DNA from: Symsagittifera roscoffensis
Taxonomy: Eukaryota; Xenacoelomorpha; Acoela; Convolutidae
DNA length: 64,000 nucleotides
Reading direction: 5' to 3'
Assembly (NCBI RefSeq): GCF_963678635.1
Contig: NC_087066.1
Span: 18,597,275-18,661,274 of the forward strand
Both the position numbers and the translations under genes were made by a program. The notes beneath the pieces were generated by a model. The model did not search any database and was not told where the DNA came from. It saw nothing but the letters and a program-made list of their open reading frames with translations. Shown piece by piece: positions 26,450 to 37,799 of this stretch; position 1 is the first letter of the stretch; every line of letters begins with the position of its first letter.

Positions 26450-29400
26450 AATTCTACTGGAAGATTGTGATTGTTCCGAAGCTACTTCAGATGTTTGGAA
26501 TTGTGCTGGCTATTCTGGCAGTCACATTAGTGTGGAGCGAGGTCACCTTCTTCAGAAAAGATCCAGTGCTTTCAATTTATGCACTTTTCATTGCAGACTG
26601 GTTCGCGCAGGCACATCAGTACTTTCTCATCCAGGTATGCAGGAAGACGCAGTATCTGATGTAGATTTTCAATAAGAATTTTTTAATAATATGATTTTTT
26701 ACTACTGCCAAAGACTTGAACGATTTGAAATCATTGTCGATTTTTTTTTGGCTGTAGGCTAGGAGATTGAGGGGGGTGATGTGGGGTGGATGGGTGGGTG
26801 TTAGGAGATTTGAATCTAATAGCAAGGAGCTCAAAATGCTCACGAAATATGTGTGTGTTTATATATATATTTTTTCGCAAATATGGAAGTCTTGAGTTAC
26901 ATTGTTTAGCTGACGTGTGTGCTGTTGTTGGTGTTCATGTGTGTGACCGTGTACTGGACTGTGTTTCGAGTGAGGTTCTTCAACTACTATTACCTCTCCC
27001 CTCACCACCACACGGACGAATACACTCTACTCTTCAGTGGAATGTGAGCATATCAAGTAGAACAATTTCATGCAACATCTTCGCAGAATTTTTTGGCTCC
27101 TTTCAAATCCTTCGCCACATCGTGTTCTGCTTTCATAGCTGTGTCAGATGGCAGTAATGTTTAACGCGTGACTCTACCATTTTTTTTACGTTGGTAGAAA
27201 AGTACAATTTTAGGGCAAAAAGTTGAAAATGAACATCTTAGTGTGGCGGAAAGTTAGTAATCAAAGTTTGACCTTGAAGTTGGCGTTCAATGCTTTTTGG
27301 TAGAAGATTTTTGACCTTTAGTGTCAATTGATCTATTTTGGCTTGAAGCTTCAGTGGAGTAGCAAGGGGATATAGCTCAGTGGTAGAGCATTCGACTGCA
27401 GATCGAGAGGTCCTCGGTTCGAACCCGGGTGTCCCCTGTATCTTTTTCGTTATTGTTTCGTTTTTCAGGCTTCTGTGTCGTCTGACACCCTCGATCTGTC
27501 TGAACTTCCTGGGGGTGACTCACATGGACAACTCGATCAGTAACGACGCTACTCAGCAGCCATGTTCCTTCACAGAGGTGCGATTAATTTATACTGAGTT
27601 ATTGCAACCATGGTAAATTCTTGAGCCTACGGTTTTTCTCTTCAGGTGATGGGCCATTTGAGCATAGTGTACTTCATCTCAGATGGGTTCAACATCTACT
27701 TCCCCCTGGTGTTGATAGTGCTCTGTCTGGCCACTCTGTTCAATCTTGGATCCCACGTGCTCTCCTTTATCGGGTTCCAGCAGTTCATGGGCGATGGGGA
27801 GCTGACTAGTGAACTCATAGACGAGGGACAGCAACTCATCAAGAGAGGCGAGTATCAAATAACGGCTCTTTTCCAGTTCCCCCCTTCAAATTCAATACTG
27901 AAAAGTCTATTTAACGTTGTCATAATGCAATGAAATTTGGCGTGGTGAACAAATCGACAATTCTGAACAGATTTTTTCTTCATACTTTACAGCGTAACAT
28001 CACGCATTTAGCCGTAATAACACGTAAAACTAACATAATACTCGGTATTTTGAAAGGGGGGACTGGAAAAGAGCCCAAATAACTTAGCCTGCTTCATTTT
28101 TTAGTTTACTAGCCGGTCAGTTTAAGCCAAAATAGTGGGCTTTAACTGATCGACTAGGGAGAAAATAAACTTGAAACTGAAAAATGAAGCAGAGAGGCTC
28201 TGTCGTTTTGGGAAAACGCAATATTTACGGCAATATTAAACGATTTTTTGTTCAGACTTTAAAAATAACGGCCGTAAATGTTCAAAATGTCTAAATTACC
28301 GATGCATGAATTTTTTCAGTCTCCTGAAACAGTTGCGTGTACAGGATTTTTTCTAGGGGGCAGTTCTTTGAAAAATGTTTGAAAATGTTGCCCTCTTTGT
28401 TCCAATGTCTACCAATTTGATTTTTCGAGCTCCCCTTAACCCCCCATTTTGCTAAAAATTTGAAAGTTTTTGAAAGGTTTTTGAAGCGCTATTTGCTAAA
28501 TGCTAAAGTAAACGGTTTTTGGCGCGTTTGTCCTTTAATTTTTTGGTATTTTGGCACCAAGCTTGCTTGAGAAAAAAGTGGGTATAGTTGAAAAATATCA
28601 TGGAAGGACCATTTGGAAAAATTTTGCAACCAGAATTGAGGAGGTAGGCGTTCAGTCCCCGTCATTTGCACGCTGCTGTCCTGAAAAAATGTTATTCTAA
28701 GGTCCGTGTGATGCTTGACAAATAAATTGAAGGAAATGAATTTCAGAACACAGAAGAATAGAGCGTGAAAACAGAGGCGAACAGCGGCGTAAAGAATGGG
28801 ACGAAAGACTAAATAGAGCGGGACGAGACGCCGAGAAATACGCAAGCGGAGCAGGAGGAGCGGGAGGTGACAACGACGACATCGAAGCCAACTTCAATGC
28901 TGGCAAACAGCAGTCCTACGCAGGCAGAAGAGGCGGAGGGAGAAATATGCACGCAGAAGCTATGAGAGGTTATGATCCGATTTAGCTCTAGCTTAGTTAG
29001 TAGAAACATTGCATGCTAGTTCTCGACTGACATCAAAAACTGTTATTTTGTTACCGATTTGTTCTTCCAAATAGAATATTTTTATTCCGATGCTTTGCTC
29101 GTCTAATTTCTTGAATTTGTCTTTAAAAAAGAAACTCGAAAATTTTTATTCCATTGCTTTGCTCATCTAATTTCTTTAATTTGTTTTTAAAAAAGGAATT
29201 CGAAAATTTTTATTCCATTGCTTTGCTCATCTAATTTCTTCAATTTGCTTTTAAAAAAGCAACTCGAAAATTTTTATTCCATTGCTTTGCTCATCTAATT
29301 TCTTTAATTTGCTTTTAAAAAAGCAACTCGAAAATTTTTATTCCATTGCTTTGACCGTCTAATTTCTTGAATTTGTTTTTAAAAAAGCAACTCGAAAACT

Positions 29401-32400
29401 TCTATTCCATTACTTTGACCGTCTAATTTCTTGAATTTGTTTTTAAAAAACGAACTCGAAAATTTTTATTCCATTGCTTTGACCGTCTAATTTCTTGAAT
29501 TTATTTTTTAAAAAGCAACTCGAAAATTTTTATTCCTTTGCTTTGACCGTCTAATTTCTTGAATTTGTTTTTAAAAAGGCAACTCAAAAATTTTTATTCC
29601 ATTCCTTTGACCGTCTAATTTGTTTAATTTGTTTTTAAAAAGCAACTCGAAAATTTTTATTCCATTGCTTTGACCGTCTAATTTCTTTAATTAGTTTTTA
29701 AAAAAGCTACTCGAAATTTTTTTTCCATTGCTTTGCTCTTCTAATTTCTTTAATTTGTTTTTAAAAAAGCAACTCGAAAATTTTTATTCCATTGCTTTGA
29801 CCATCTAATTGGTTTAATTTGATTTTAAAAAAGCAACTCGAAAATTTTTATTCCATTGTTTTGCTCGTCTAATTTCTTGAATTTGTTTTTAAAAATGCAA
29901 CTCGAAAATTTTTATTCCATTGCTTTGACCGTCTAGTTTTTTAAAACAAAAAAGCAACTCGAAAATTTTTATTCCATTGCTTTGATCGTCTAATTTCTTT
30001 AATTTGTTTTTAAAAAAGCAACTCGAAGGTACTAGCAGCATCTACGAATTGGCCTTCTGTCGTTTTCCCTAATCATCTATTTTTCTTCACTAAAAGAAGC
30101 GTGCGACCACGTTGTCCAAATTTTGTGCATGCAACGAATAAATGAATTTTTTTTTGATTTCGTACAATTAGCAAGTAAAATGCCAGCAAATTGAAACCCT
30201 CATTTCCAGTTTGATATAATTGTTGACCAATGAATCTTTTTCATAACACACTATTTCCAATCTTATCCCAATCTTTTCATCGATTGGAGACTCGTTATAT
30301 ATTTTGAGCTTGTTGCAATATCAAATTTGTTGCAATAGCAAAGCTCAATGAGATCAGTTCATGTTTTTAAACCAAAGTAGCAAATTTTTTGTATTTTGTT
30401 CGCTTTCTTTATTATCGTTTTAGCGTTTTCTACGATACTAAGCTATATCCGCTCTGTTAAGCCCATTTATTGCTTCCTGGTGATTAGTAATTGATTGTTA
30501 AGTGCCAATGTAAATTCACTTATATAGGTCGTGTATCAGGAAAATCACGACAAATTTGATTTTTGCCGGTTCGATTTTTGATTCGTTTTTAAGTTAAATG
30601 CAAATTCATTTGCTAAACGGAAGGCAAAATTGCGTTCTCCACTTACCAAAGCGCGAATGTTTGCAGTAAAGTTTGCTGTTTAGGTTTTGTGAGCGTTGTG
30701 CAATTAATGCAGCAGTAGATAAGCGGTTGAGATAGGTGCTTTTCACCAGGAGACGCGAAGCTTAAACCCCGTAGTCTCCAAAGTTTTGGTTATTTTCAGT
30801 TAGTTTTCAGCTCAGTTTTACCGTTTTTGGTTGATCGTGTGTTGAAATACAGCTTTGCGTTTGTTCTCAAATTATTCATCTGCGAGAGAAAATGTACATG
30901 TATTTGGTAACAAGACTTTTATTCCCTAAAAATTTTTCTCACAAATCTGTGCTTGCTTTATATAGAACCTCACTTCCTTCGGGCATCCTCTCACTTTGTC
31001 CAGTGGTAAAACACAAGATCATTCATAGCATCAGGTTCCGGGCTCGTCGATTTTTATATAAAATGAAATTGAAACATCGTTTTTTCTTCAAAGCATGTTT
31101 TTTTTTGCTGTTTAAGCTGTTTAACAATAATTGATAATTGTTTTTTATAGTTTTAAGTTTACAAATTCCGAGTTTGGTTTTATACCATTTTGTTAGTTAT
31201 TTTTTCACTTAAATAGGTTTGGTTTATGTTATATTGCGTCGTTTCAGGGAAAGAAGAGATTGTTGTGCTGTGTGTATCAGATGATATGGGGCACCTAATT
31301 TTTGAAGAATTTAAAAATTGCCGAATTTTTTTGTTATGACCTTTCCGGATCACGTGGCATCTACCTGAGTAATTTGCAAAAACTTTTCCCTGTATCCAGA
31401 AAAACAAGTCTAAATTCGAGCGAATAAATGCGAGCGAGTTCTACCTAGTAAAGTTTTACTTATTTGCCAAGTAAAGTTGTGTTTGAAGTTAGTAGCGCCA
31501 TTTGGAAATTAAAAACCTCAAAAACTCGAAAAATTCCTGCAAAAATTTTGAAAATTTTTCTTTTTGTGTTTTTTTTTATTAGTCATTTTTCGACAATTTT
31601 TGACTATGTCTGTCAAATATTCTTATGTTCCATTTTTTCGTTCAGATCTTTTTATCACACCACGCAGAAAAAAAACTACTCCAAGAAAGTTTTTTTTTGT
31701 TCTTGGTCGGAACATTCGGTGGTACTGGCACAGTAACCAGCTATCCTTTTTCCATTTTTTTTCTATTTTACTCATTTTCGATGAAATGATTACTGTCTCG
31801 TTTTTTTCTCACTTGCTACTGATTTTGGTCTCGTTTTTTTTAACCCAGTAGCTTGCAAATCTAGTTGTAGTAGTTAAAATCTTCAACTTAACCCGCGGAA
31901 GAATTTATATAAGTCAAACGAAGCTCTTAGGAAATTGTACAGAATTAACAATGGCATTTAAGTGACCACGTACATAACATGTTAAAGTTATATTTTGTAG
32001 AACGTAACTCGATGAGAAATTTACGCAATAAAACATTTGAAGCATTTGGTTGATGGATGATGTTTGGACCCGATATCTCAATGTATTGGTTGACAATATT
32101 CCCAGTTTTGTAGAAAAACGATTTCGATGTCAGGACTTAAGAGATTTTGCGGGGTTTCAACTTCAGATGCGAAGAGTGTCTGAGAGTCCGATTTGGTTCC
32201 AGGATTTCGCAAAAATCTTCTAAGTTAAAACAATTGGCTCCGAGACGAATACTGATGAAAAATTGTATGTCTTTTTCAATCAATTGGTAAGCTATCGACA
32301 GCGTATTTGAAAGGTACAGCAAATCTTGATAATTTTAGCGCCGTAATATGCCGTGGTAAAGCCAGAGTAATTAAACGATTCGAATTGTCTCAACGTTTTT

Positions 32401-35400
32401 ATATCCAGAAACCAAGCGGAATGAGTATATAGCAAGATAGAAATTGCACACACCTGGAAAAGATTAAATTTCACACTAGAAGGGATAATTCGCGGAGTAC
32501 AGTGCCATTGATAACCGAAAAGTCTTCGCGCCTTCTGTCATTTATTTCTTGCATGATAAACCCATTTTAAATAAGTGGTGACTTTAGTCCTAAGCCAGTA
32601 CTATGATTGATAATTTGGAGCTCAGTGTTTACCAGAAAAAGGGATGCAGAATTCTTGATCCCGCTTGGTAAAACACCATATTTGGGTATATTAAATCTAA
32701 GTCGCCGAAAGTTTGAGGACATCGAAGTCATCCCACAAGTTGGAATAGAGAGGAGTGAGAGATGTATTCAGCTTTGTATCATCAGCGAAACAAAAACAGG
32801 CAAAGTTTATCGGCAAATCGAGCATGAAAATGATTAACAGCAAAGATCCAAGTACACTTCCCTGTGGGACTCCACTAGTTACTGGTAGTAGGCTAGATGA
32901 ACATCCGTTTACTTTAACACACTGCATTCTGCCTTCCAAGTAAGACTGAATCAGATTGAGAAATCTTCGTGAAAACCATTGAAAGCGAGTTTGTTTAGCA
33001 ATAAAACATGAGACAGAAACAAACGCATTTTGGAAGTAAGGATATAGAATGAGCTGATCGACATCGTCATAATTCAAGTTAACTTTATCAAGAAACATCA
33101 GTAATTGGGTGACGAATGAATGACCTTTACTGAATCTTGTAGCTTTTCCTTAAGATTGGCTTGAATCTGCGGGTAAGTGCAATTGAACAGTTTTTTTTCA
33201 AAAATTAGGGATAGTCTAGGTAAGATTGAAGTAGGTCGATAATTTTTAACAAATGATCTAGTTTATTTTTTGTGTATCGGGGATATGTGCGCAATTTTCC
33301 AAAAAGTAGGCCACGTTCGTAAAGAAATAATATATTTAAATAATAGGTAGACAAAGGATGCTAAAAAGAAGCGTTCTGGTCATGAATTAAGCTCGGCACG
33401 TTGTCACAAGCACAGGATCCAGTATCGGGAACTTTTTCCAGAGCCTTGTGTATACCATGAATGTCTAAATCAATATCAATAAGAAAAACAGGGCGATTCA
33501 ACTGAAGATATATCCAACGGCGAGATCTGAGCGTCATGAAAAACTGAATAAAAATATTTGTTGAAAAACTCAGCTTTGTTCAATTTCTCTGCTTGCGTTG
33601 TTTCACTATATTTGCGAACCTCTGCTTCGCTTGTGTAAAATTTATAGCACTCAATTTTGCCGCTCGTTGCTTGTTTCTGCATTGTGCAGCTTTGCTTCTG
33701 TGTAATCTCACAAAAGTTTTGGAGCTATGTTTAATGTTGCTGAAAATCTTAAGGATACATAAAAGTTAGCTTCAAATTGGATTTCCATAATTGTGAAGCA
33801 ATACTTGTTTATTTTTATCCAGCCACTTTTTTCATTGCTTTGATTCTGTTTTCACATATTTTTTCGTATCGCTACTGATGCGAAGATCGGCTTCGCCTCT
33901 GTGTCTATTTTTATTTTCTCTCCAGACTCATTTTTTTGTCTCGTGGTTTTTAAGCTCCATTTTGCCTGTGTGCAGCTTTGCCTGTGTATATAAATTGTAG
34001 ATGTATTTATACCACAAAAATTGCTTAAGTGTATCCTCCCAGTTTGCTGGTTTTCTTCAGCCAGCTTTTAAAATATAGTTTTATATTGATTTTTATTTCA
34101 GCCAAATATTCTCGCAACGGACCATCCGGTGCTCCTTCATTCATTATGAGCAAAACTAATCAGAGCAATGGAAACTCGAACGGAACCGCTAACAAACTCG
34201 ATTCGGCAAGTGACAACTCGGCTACAGATCTGCTAGACGAAGCTTAAACCCCGTAGTCTCCAAAGTTTTGGTTATTTTCAGTTAGTTTTCAGCTCAGTTT
34301 TACCGTTTTTGGTTGATCGTGTGTTGAAATACAGCTTTGCGTTTGTTCTCAAATTATTCATCTGCGAGAGAAAATGTACATGTATTTGGTAACAAGACTT
34401 TTATTCCCTAAAAATTTTTCTCACAAATCTGTGCTTGCTTTATATAGAACCTCACTTCCTTCGGGCATCCTCTCACTTTGTCCAGTGGTAAAACACAAGA
34501 TCATTCATAGCATCAGGTTACGGGCTCGTCGATTTTTATATAAAATGAAATTGAAACATCGTTTTTTCTTCAAAGCATGTTTTTTTTGCTGTTTAAGCTG
34601 TTTAACAATAATTGATAATTGTTTTTTATAGTTTTAAGTTTACAAATTCCGAGTTTGGTTTTATACCATTTTGTTAGTTATTTTTTCACTTAAATGGGTT
34701 TGGTTTATGTTATATTGCGTCGTTTCAGGGAAAGAAGAGATTGTTGTGCTGTGTGTATCAGATGATATGGGGCACCTAATTTTTGAAGAATGACCTTTCC
34801 GGATCACGTGGCATCTACCTGAGTAATTTGCAAAAACTTTTCCCTGTATCCAGAAAAACAAGTCTAAATTCGAGCGAATAAATGCGAGCGAGTTCTACCT
34901 AGTAAAGTTTTACTTATTTGCCAAGTAAAGTTGTGTTTGAAGTTAGTAGCGCCATTTGGAAATTAAAAACCTCAAAAACTCGAAAAATTCCTGCAAAAAT
35001 TTTGAAAATTTTTCTTTTTGTGTTTTTTTTATTAGTCATTTTTCGACAATTTTTGACTATGTCTGTCAAATATTCTTATGTTCCATTTTTTCGTTCAGAT
35101 CTTTTTATCACACCACGCAGAAAAAAAACTACTCCAAGAAAGTTTTTTTTTGTTCTTGGTCGGAACATTCGGTGGTACTGGCACAGTAACCAGCTATCCT
35201 TTTTCCATTTTTTTTCTATTTTACTCATTTTCGATGAAATGATTACTGTCTCGTTTTTTTCTCACTTGCTACTGATTTTGGTCTCGTTTTTTTTAACCCA
35301 GTAGCTTGCAAATCTAGTTGTAGTAGTTAAAATCTTCAACTTAACCCGCGGAAGAATTTATATAAGTCAAACGAAGCTCTTAGGAAATTGTACAGAATTA

Positions 35401-37799
35401 ACAATGGCATTTAAGTGACCACGTACATAACATGTTAAAGTTATATTTTGTAGAACGTAACTCGATGAGAAATTTACGCAATAAAACATTTGAAGCATTT
35501 GGTTGATGGATGATGTTTGGACCCGATATCTCAATGTATTGGTTGACAATATTCCCAGTTTTGTAGAAAAACGATTTCGATGTCAGGACTTAAGAGATTT
35601 TGCGGGGTTTCAACTTCAGATGCGAAGAGTGTCTGAGAGTCCGATTTGGTTCCAGGATTTCGCAAAAATCTTCTAAGTTAAAACAATTGGCTCCGAGACG
35701 AATACTGATGAAAAATTGTATGTCTTTTTCAATCAATTGGTAAGCTATCGACAGCGTATTTGAAAGGTACAGCAAATCTTGATAATTTTAGCGCCGTAAT
35801 ATGCCGTGGTAAAGCCAGAGTAATTAAACGATTCGAATTGTCTCAACGTTTTTATATCCAGAAACCAAGCGGAATGAGTATATAGCAAGATAGAAATTGC
35901 ACACACCTGGAAAAGATTAAATTTCACACTAGAAGGGATAATTCGCGGAGTACAGTGCCATTGATAACCGAAAAGTCTTCGCGCCTTCTGTCATTTATTT
36001 CTTGCATGATAAACCCATTTTAAATAAGTGGTGACTTTAGTCCTAAGCCAGTACTATGATTGATAATTTGGAGCTCAGTGTTTACCAGAAAAAGGGATGC
36101 AGAATTCTTGATCCCGCTTGGTAAAACACCATATTTGGGTATATTAAATCTAAGTCGCCGAAAGTTTGAGGACATCGAAGTCATCCCACAAGTTGGAATA
36201 GAGAGGAGTGAGAGATGTATTCAGCTTTGTATCATCAGCGAAACAAAAACAGGCAAAGTTTATCGGCAAATCGAGCATGAAAATGATTAACAGCAAAGAT
36301 CCAAGTACACTTCCCTGTGGGACTCCACTAGTTACTGGTAGTAGGCTAGATGAACATCCGTTTACTTTAACACACTGCATTCTGCCTTCCAAGTAAGACT
36401 GAATCAGATTGAGAAATCTTCGTGAAAACCATTGAAAGCGAGTTTGTTTAGCAATAAAACATGAGACAGAAACAAACGCATTTTGGAAGTAAGGATATAG
36501 AATGAGCTGATCGACATCGTCATAATTCAAGTTAACTTTATCAAGAAACATCAGTAATTGGGTGACGAATGAATGACCTTTACTGAATCTTGTAGCTTTT
36601 CCTTAAGATTGGCTTGAATCTGCGGGTAAGTGCAATTGAACAGTTTTTTTTCAAAAATTAGGGATAGTCTAGGTAAGATTGAAGTAGGTCGATAATTTTT
36701 AACAAATGATCTAGTTTATTTTTTGTGTATCGGGGATATGTGCGCAATTTTCCAAAAAGTAGGCCACGTTCGTAAAGAAATAATATATTTAAATAATAGG
36801 TAGACAAAGGATGCTAAAAAGAAGCGTTCTGGTCATGAATTAAGCTCGGCACGTTGTCACAAGCACAGGATCCAGTATCGGGAACTTTTTCCAGAGCCTT
36901 GTGTATACCATGAATGTCTAAATCAATATCAATAAGAAAAACAGGGCGATTCAACTGAAGATATATCCAACGGCGAGATCTGAGCGTCATGAAAAACTGA
37001 ATAAAAATATTTGTTGAAAAACTCAGCTTTGTTCAATTTCTCTGCTTGCGTTGTTTCACTATATTTGCGAACCTCTGCTTCGCTTGTGTAAAATTTATAG
37101 CACTCAATTTTGCCGCTCGTTGCTTGTTTCTGCATTGTGCAGCTTTGCTTCTGTGTAATCTCACAAAAGTTTTGGAGCTATGTTTAATGTTGCTGAAAAT
37201 CTTAAGGATACATAAAAGTTAGCTTCAAATTGGATTTCCATAATTGTGAAGCAATACTTGTTTATTTTTATCCAGCCACTTTTTTCATTGCTTTGATTCT
37301 GTTTTCACATATTTTTTCGTATCGCTACTGATGCGAAGATCGGCTTCGCCTCTGTGTCTATTTTTATTTTCTCTCCAGACTCATTTTTTTGTCTCGTGGT
37401 TTTTAAGCTCCATTTTGCCTGTGTGCAGCTTTGCCTGTGTATATAAATTGTAGATGTATTTATACCACAAAAATTGCTTAAGTGTATCCTCCCAGTTTGC
37501 TGGTTTTCTTCAGCCAGCTTTTAAAATATAGTTTTATATTGATTTTTATTTCAGCCAAATATTCTCGCAACGGACCATCCGGTGCTCCTTCATTCATTAT
37601 GAGCAAAACTAATCAGAGCAATGGAAACTCGAACGGAACCGCTAACAAACTCGATTCGGCAAGTGACAACTCGGCTACAGATCTGCTAGACGACGACTAT
37701 GTTGATTTTCAAGACTACAAGAACAGAGAAGAAGCAAATAATATGAAAAATTTTGGAGCTCGGAATACGGGACCAACCTCAATTTTTGACGACATATAA
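26450..37799 (+). CDS. LMBRD2: LMBR1 domain-containing protein 2, 3' part (last six coding exons)
   Basis: Multi-pass membrane protein of the LMBR1/LMBRD2 family; in other animals LMBRD2 is linked to beta2-adrenergic receptor signalling. Exons by frame and splice sites: 26450-26634, 26910-27043, 27469-27577, 27646-27847, 28747-28968, 37555-37799. Diagnostic stretches are [52 protein letters not shown], then a basic, Arg/Glu-rich segment ([20 protein letters not shown]) and a C-terminal end TSIFDDI like the vertebrate FDDV. Hydrophobic membrane segments lie in the first four exons. The region matches roughly the last 40% of the family; about 385 N-terminal residues expected from the human protein are absent, and upstream is satellite DNA. 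The intron after 27847 needs a GC-AG donor. The terminal exon exists twice because of a 3.45-kb tandem duplication; the intact copy is the distal one. Confidence 0.9.
27366..27437 (+). tRNA. tRNA-Cys (GCA)
   Basis: A complete 72-nt cloverleaf lies in an LMBRD2 intron on the same strand. The acceptor arm GGGGATA pairs with TGTCCCC (one G-T pair), the D arm is GCTC/GAGC, the anticodon arm TTCGA/TCGAG encloses the loop CTGCAGA with anticodon GCA, and the T arm CTCGG-TTCGAAC-CCGGG is intact with T as the discriminator base. Box A (TAGCTCAGTGG) and box B (GGTTCGAACCC) are consensus. There is no intron and no encoded CCA. Unlike the degenerate SINE heads elsewhere in the window, every stem pairs, so it is likely functional. 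Confidence 0.95.
27848..27853 (+). other. Non-canonical GC splice donor of LMBRD2
   Basis: The exon ends AAGAGAG and the intron starts GCGAGT, a good GC-type 5' splice site. Joining to the acceptor TTTCAG at 28746 restores frame and gives [15 protein letters not shown], which lines up residue by residue with human LIRKEKRKRQRQEEG. The nearest GT (27852) breaks the frame. An in-frame but weak downstream GT (AAAA|GTCTAT, about 27904) would add some 19 unconserved residues. Confidence 0.75.
27864..28075. mobile_element. hAT-like MITE with 8-bp target duplication
   Basis: A 212-bp element has near-perfect terminal inverted repeats (GGCTCTTTTCCAGTTCCCCC at the left, GGGGGGACTGGAAAAGAGCC at the right) and extended internal self-complementarity. 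It is flanked by an exact 8-bp direct repeat CAAATAAC at 27856-27863 and 28076-28083. An 8-bp duplication is typical of hAT transposases; no transposase is encoded. The left flank begins only 8 bp after the GC splice donor. Confidence 0.85.
28089..28192. repeat. Foldback inverted repeat
   Basis: A 104-bp imperfect palindrome: CTGCTTCATTTTTTAGTTT at the left pairs with AAACTGAAAAATGAAGCAG at the right, and the inner arms GCCGGTCAGTTTAAGCC and GGGCTTTAACTGATCGAC pair with a few mismatches around a loop of a few bases. No target duplication is visible. It lies 5 bp beyond the MITE's right flank and could be a second small element. The rest of this intron (28193-28746) is AT-rich without recognisable content. 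Confidence 0.7.
29060..30030. repeat. Minisatellite, ~64-bp unit, about 15 copies
   Basis: Head-to-tail copies of a unit containing ATTTTTATTCCATTGCTTTG, a CGTCTAATTTCTT block and TTTTTAAAAAAGCAACTCGA fill nearly 1 kb of the LMBRD2 intron. Copies differ by scattered substitutions, and one near 29940 is shortened. There is no coding potential. Confidence 0.95.
30530..30670 (+). repeat. Dispersed repeat, partial module II copy
   Basis: The order CACTTATATAGGTCGTG, TTTTGATTCGTTTTTAAGTT, GGAAGGCAAAATTGCG matches the starts of the longer copies at 25995, 38276 and 60050. Only about 140 bp are recognisable. Confidence 0.45.
31380..31740 (+). repeat. Dispersed repeat, module I copy
   Basis: Blocks such as TAGCGCCATTTGG, TATTCTTATGTTCCATTTTT, TTCAGATCTTTTTATCACAC and GTCGGAACATTCGGTGGTAC recur in diverged form at 40010-40460 and 59780-60020. 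A duplicated copy is at 34860-35190. No conserved reading frame. Confidence 0.5.
31905..33690 (-). mobile_element. Decayed LINE (non-LTR retrotransposon), copy 1
   Basis: Reading right to left, the minus strand shows a broken reverse transcriptase reading frame. In order: an N-terminal piece ending [10 protein letters not shown] (33682-33476), then [12 protein letters not shown] and NYRPTSILP (about 33330-33200), then the core at 33098-32697 with [12 protein letters not shown] and the catalytic FADD box, and a C-terminal tail (32474-31914) with the [10 protein letters not shown]-type end common to CR1/jockey-like elements. Frames change and stops interrupt it, so it is inactive. The usual LDFSKAF motif is degraded to YFQNAF. 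It lies antisense in the last LMBRD2 intron and was copied by the local duplication. Confidence 0.85.
33583..34000 (+). repeat. SINE-core-like tails in the duplicated block
   Basis: Two degenerate cores resemble the SINE tail elsewhere: GCGAACCTCTGCTTCGCTTG followed by TGTAAAATTT near 33615-33650, and GCGAAGATCGGCTTCGCCTC followed by TGTGTC near 33881-33906. The recognisable tRNA head is missing, so these are 5'-truncated or old copies. They recur 3453 bp later. Confidence 0.4.
34102..34247 (+). pseudogene. Truncated duplicate of the LMBRD2 terminal exon
   Basis: The acceptor (TTTATTTCAG) and the first 45 codons are identical to the intact last exon at 37555. The duplication junction then replaces the last 35 residues with Glu-Ala and a stop (34245-34247). 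If a transcript splices here, it would make an LMBRD2 form ending SATDLLDEA and lacking the conserved TSIFDDI end. The acceptor is intact and proximal, so usage is possible, but no evidence of expression can be read from sequence, and I see no clear AATAAA right after the stop. Confidence 0.8.
34239..37690. repeat. Tandem duplication in LMBRD2, copy 2
   Basis: The offset from copy 1 is 3482 bp at its left end, dropping to 3453 bp after the 28-bp deletion and a one-base indel. It contains the second LINE fragment and ends inside the intact terminal exon, where sequence continues as GACGACTATGTTGAT instead of GAAGCTTAAACC. Confidence 0.93.
35358..37143 (-). mobile_element. Decayed LINE (non-LTR retrotransposon), copy 2
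   Basis: Practically identical to the fragment at 31905-33690, shifted by 3453 bp and carrying the same frame breaks. The shared defects show that both copies come from segmental duplication and not from two insertions. The RT core with the PQGSVLG and FADD motifs is at 36551-36150. Confidence 0.85.

Larger units (their letters stand above)
30758..34238. repeat. Tandem duplication in LMBRD2, copy 1
   Basis: This block is repeated almost base for base at 34239-37690. It starts in the last LMBRD2 intron (AAGCTTAAACCCCGTAGTCT at 30759) and ends inside the terminal exon (CTGCTAGACGA). Only a few differences were seen: isolated substitutions (for example C/A at the base after CAGGTT near 31040), a 28-bp stretch near 31310-31340 missing from copy 2, and one homopolymer change. 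The very low divergence means a recent event or an assembly artefact. The junction shows 2-5 bp of microhomology (GACG/CGA). Confidence 0.93.

Noticed and set aside
32697-33098. A 133-residue minus-strand frame with a reverse transcriptase signature as a separate host gene
   Set aside because: It is the core of a decayed LINE whose other parts lie in shifted frames on both sides; it is annotated as mobile element debris.
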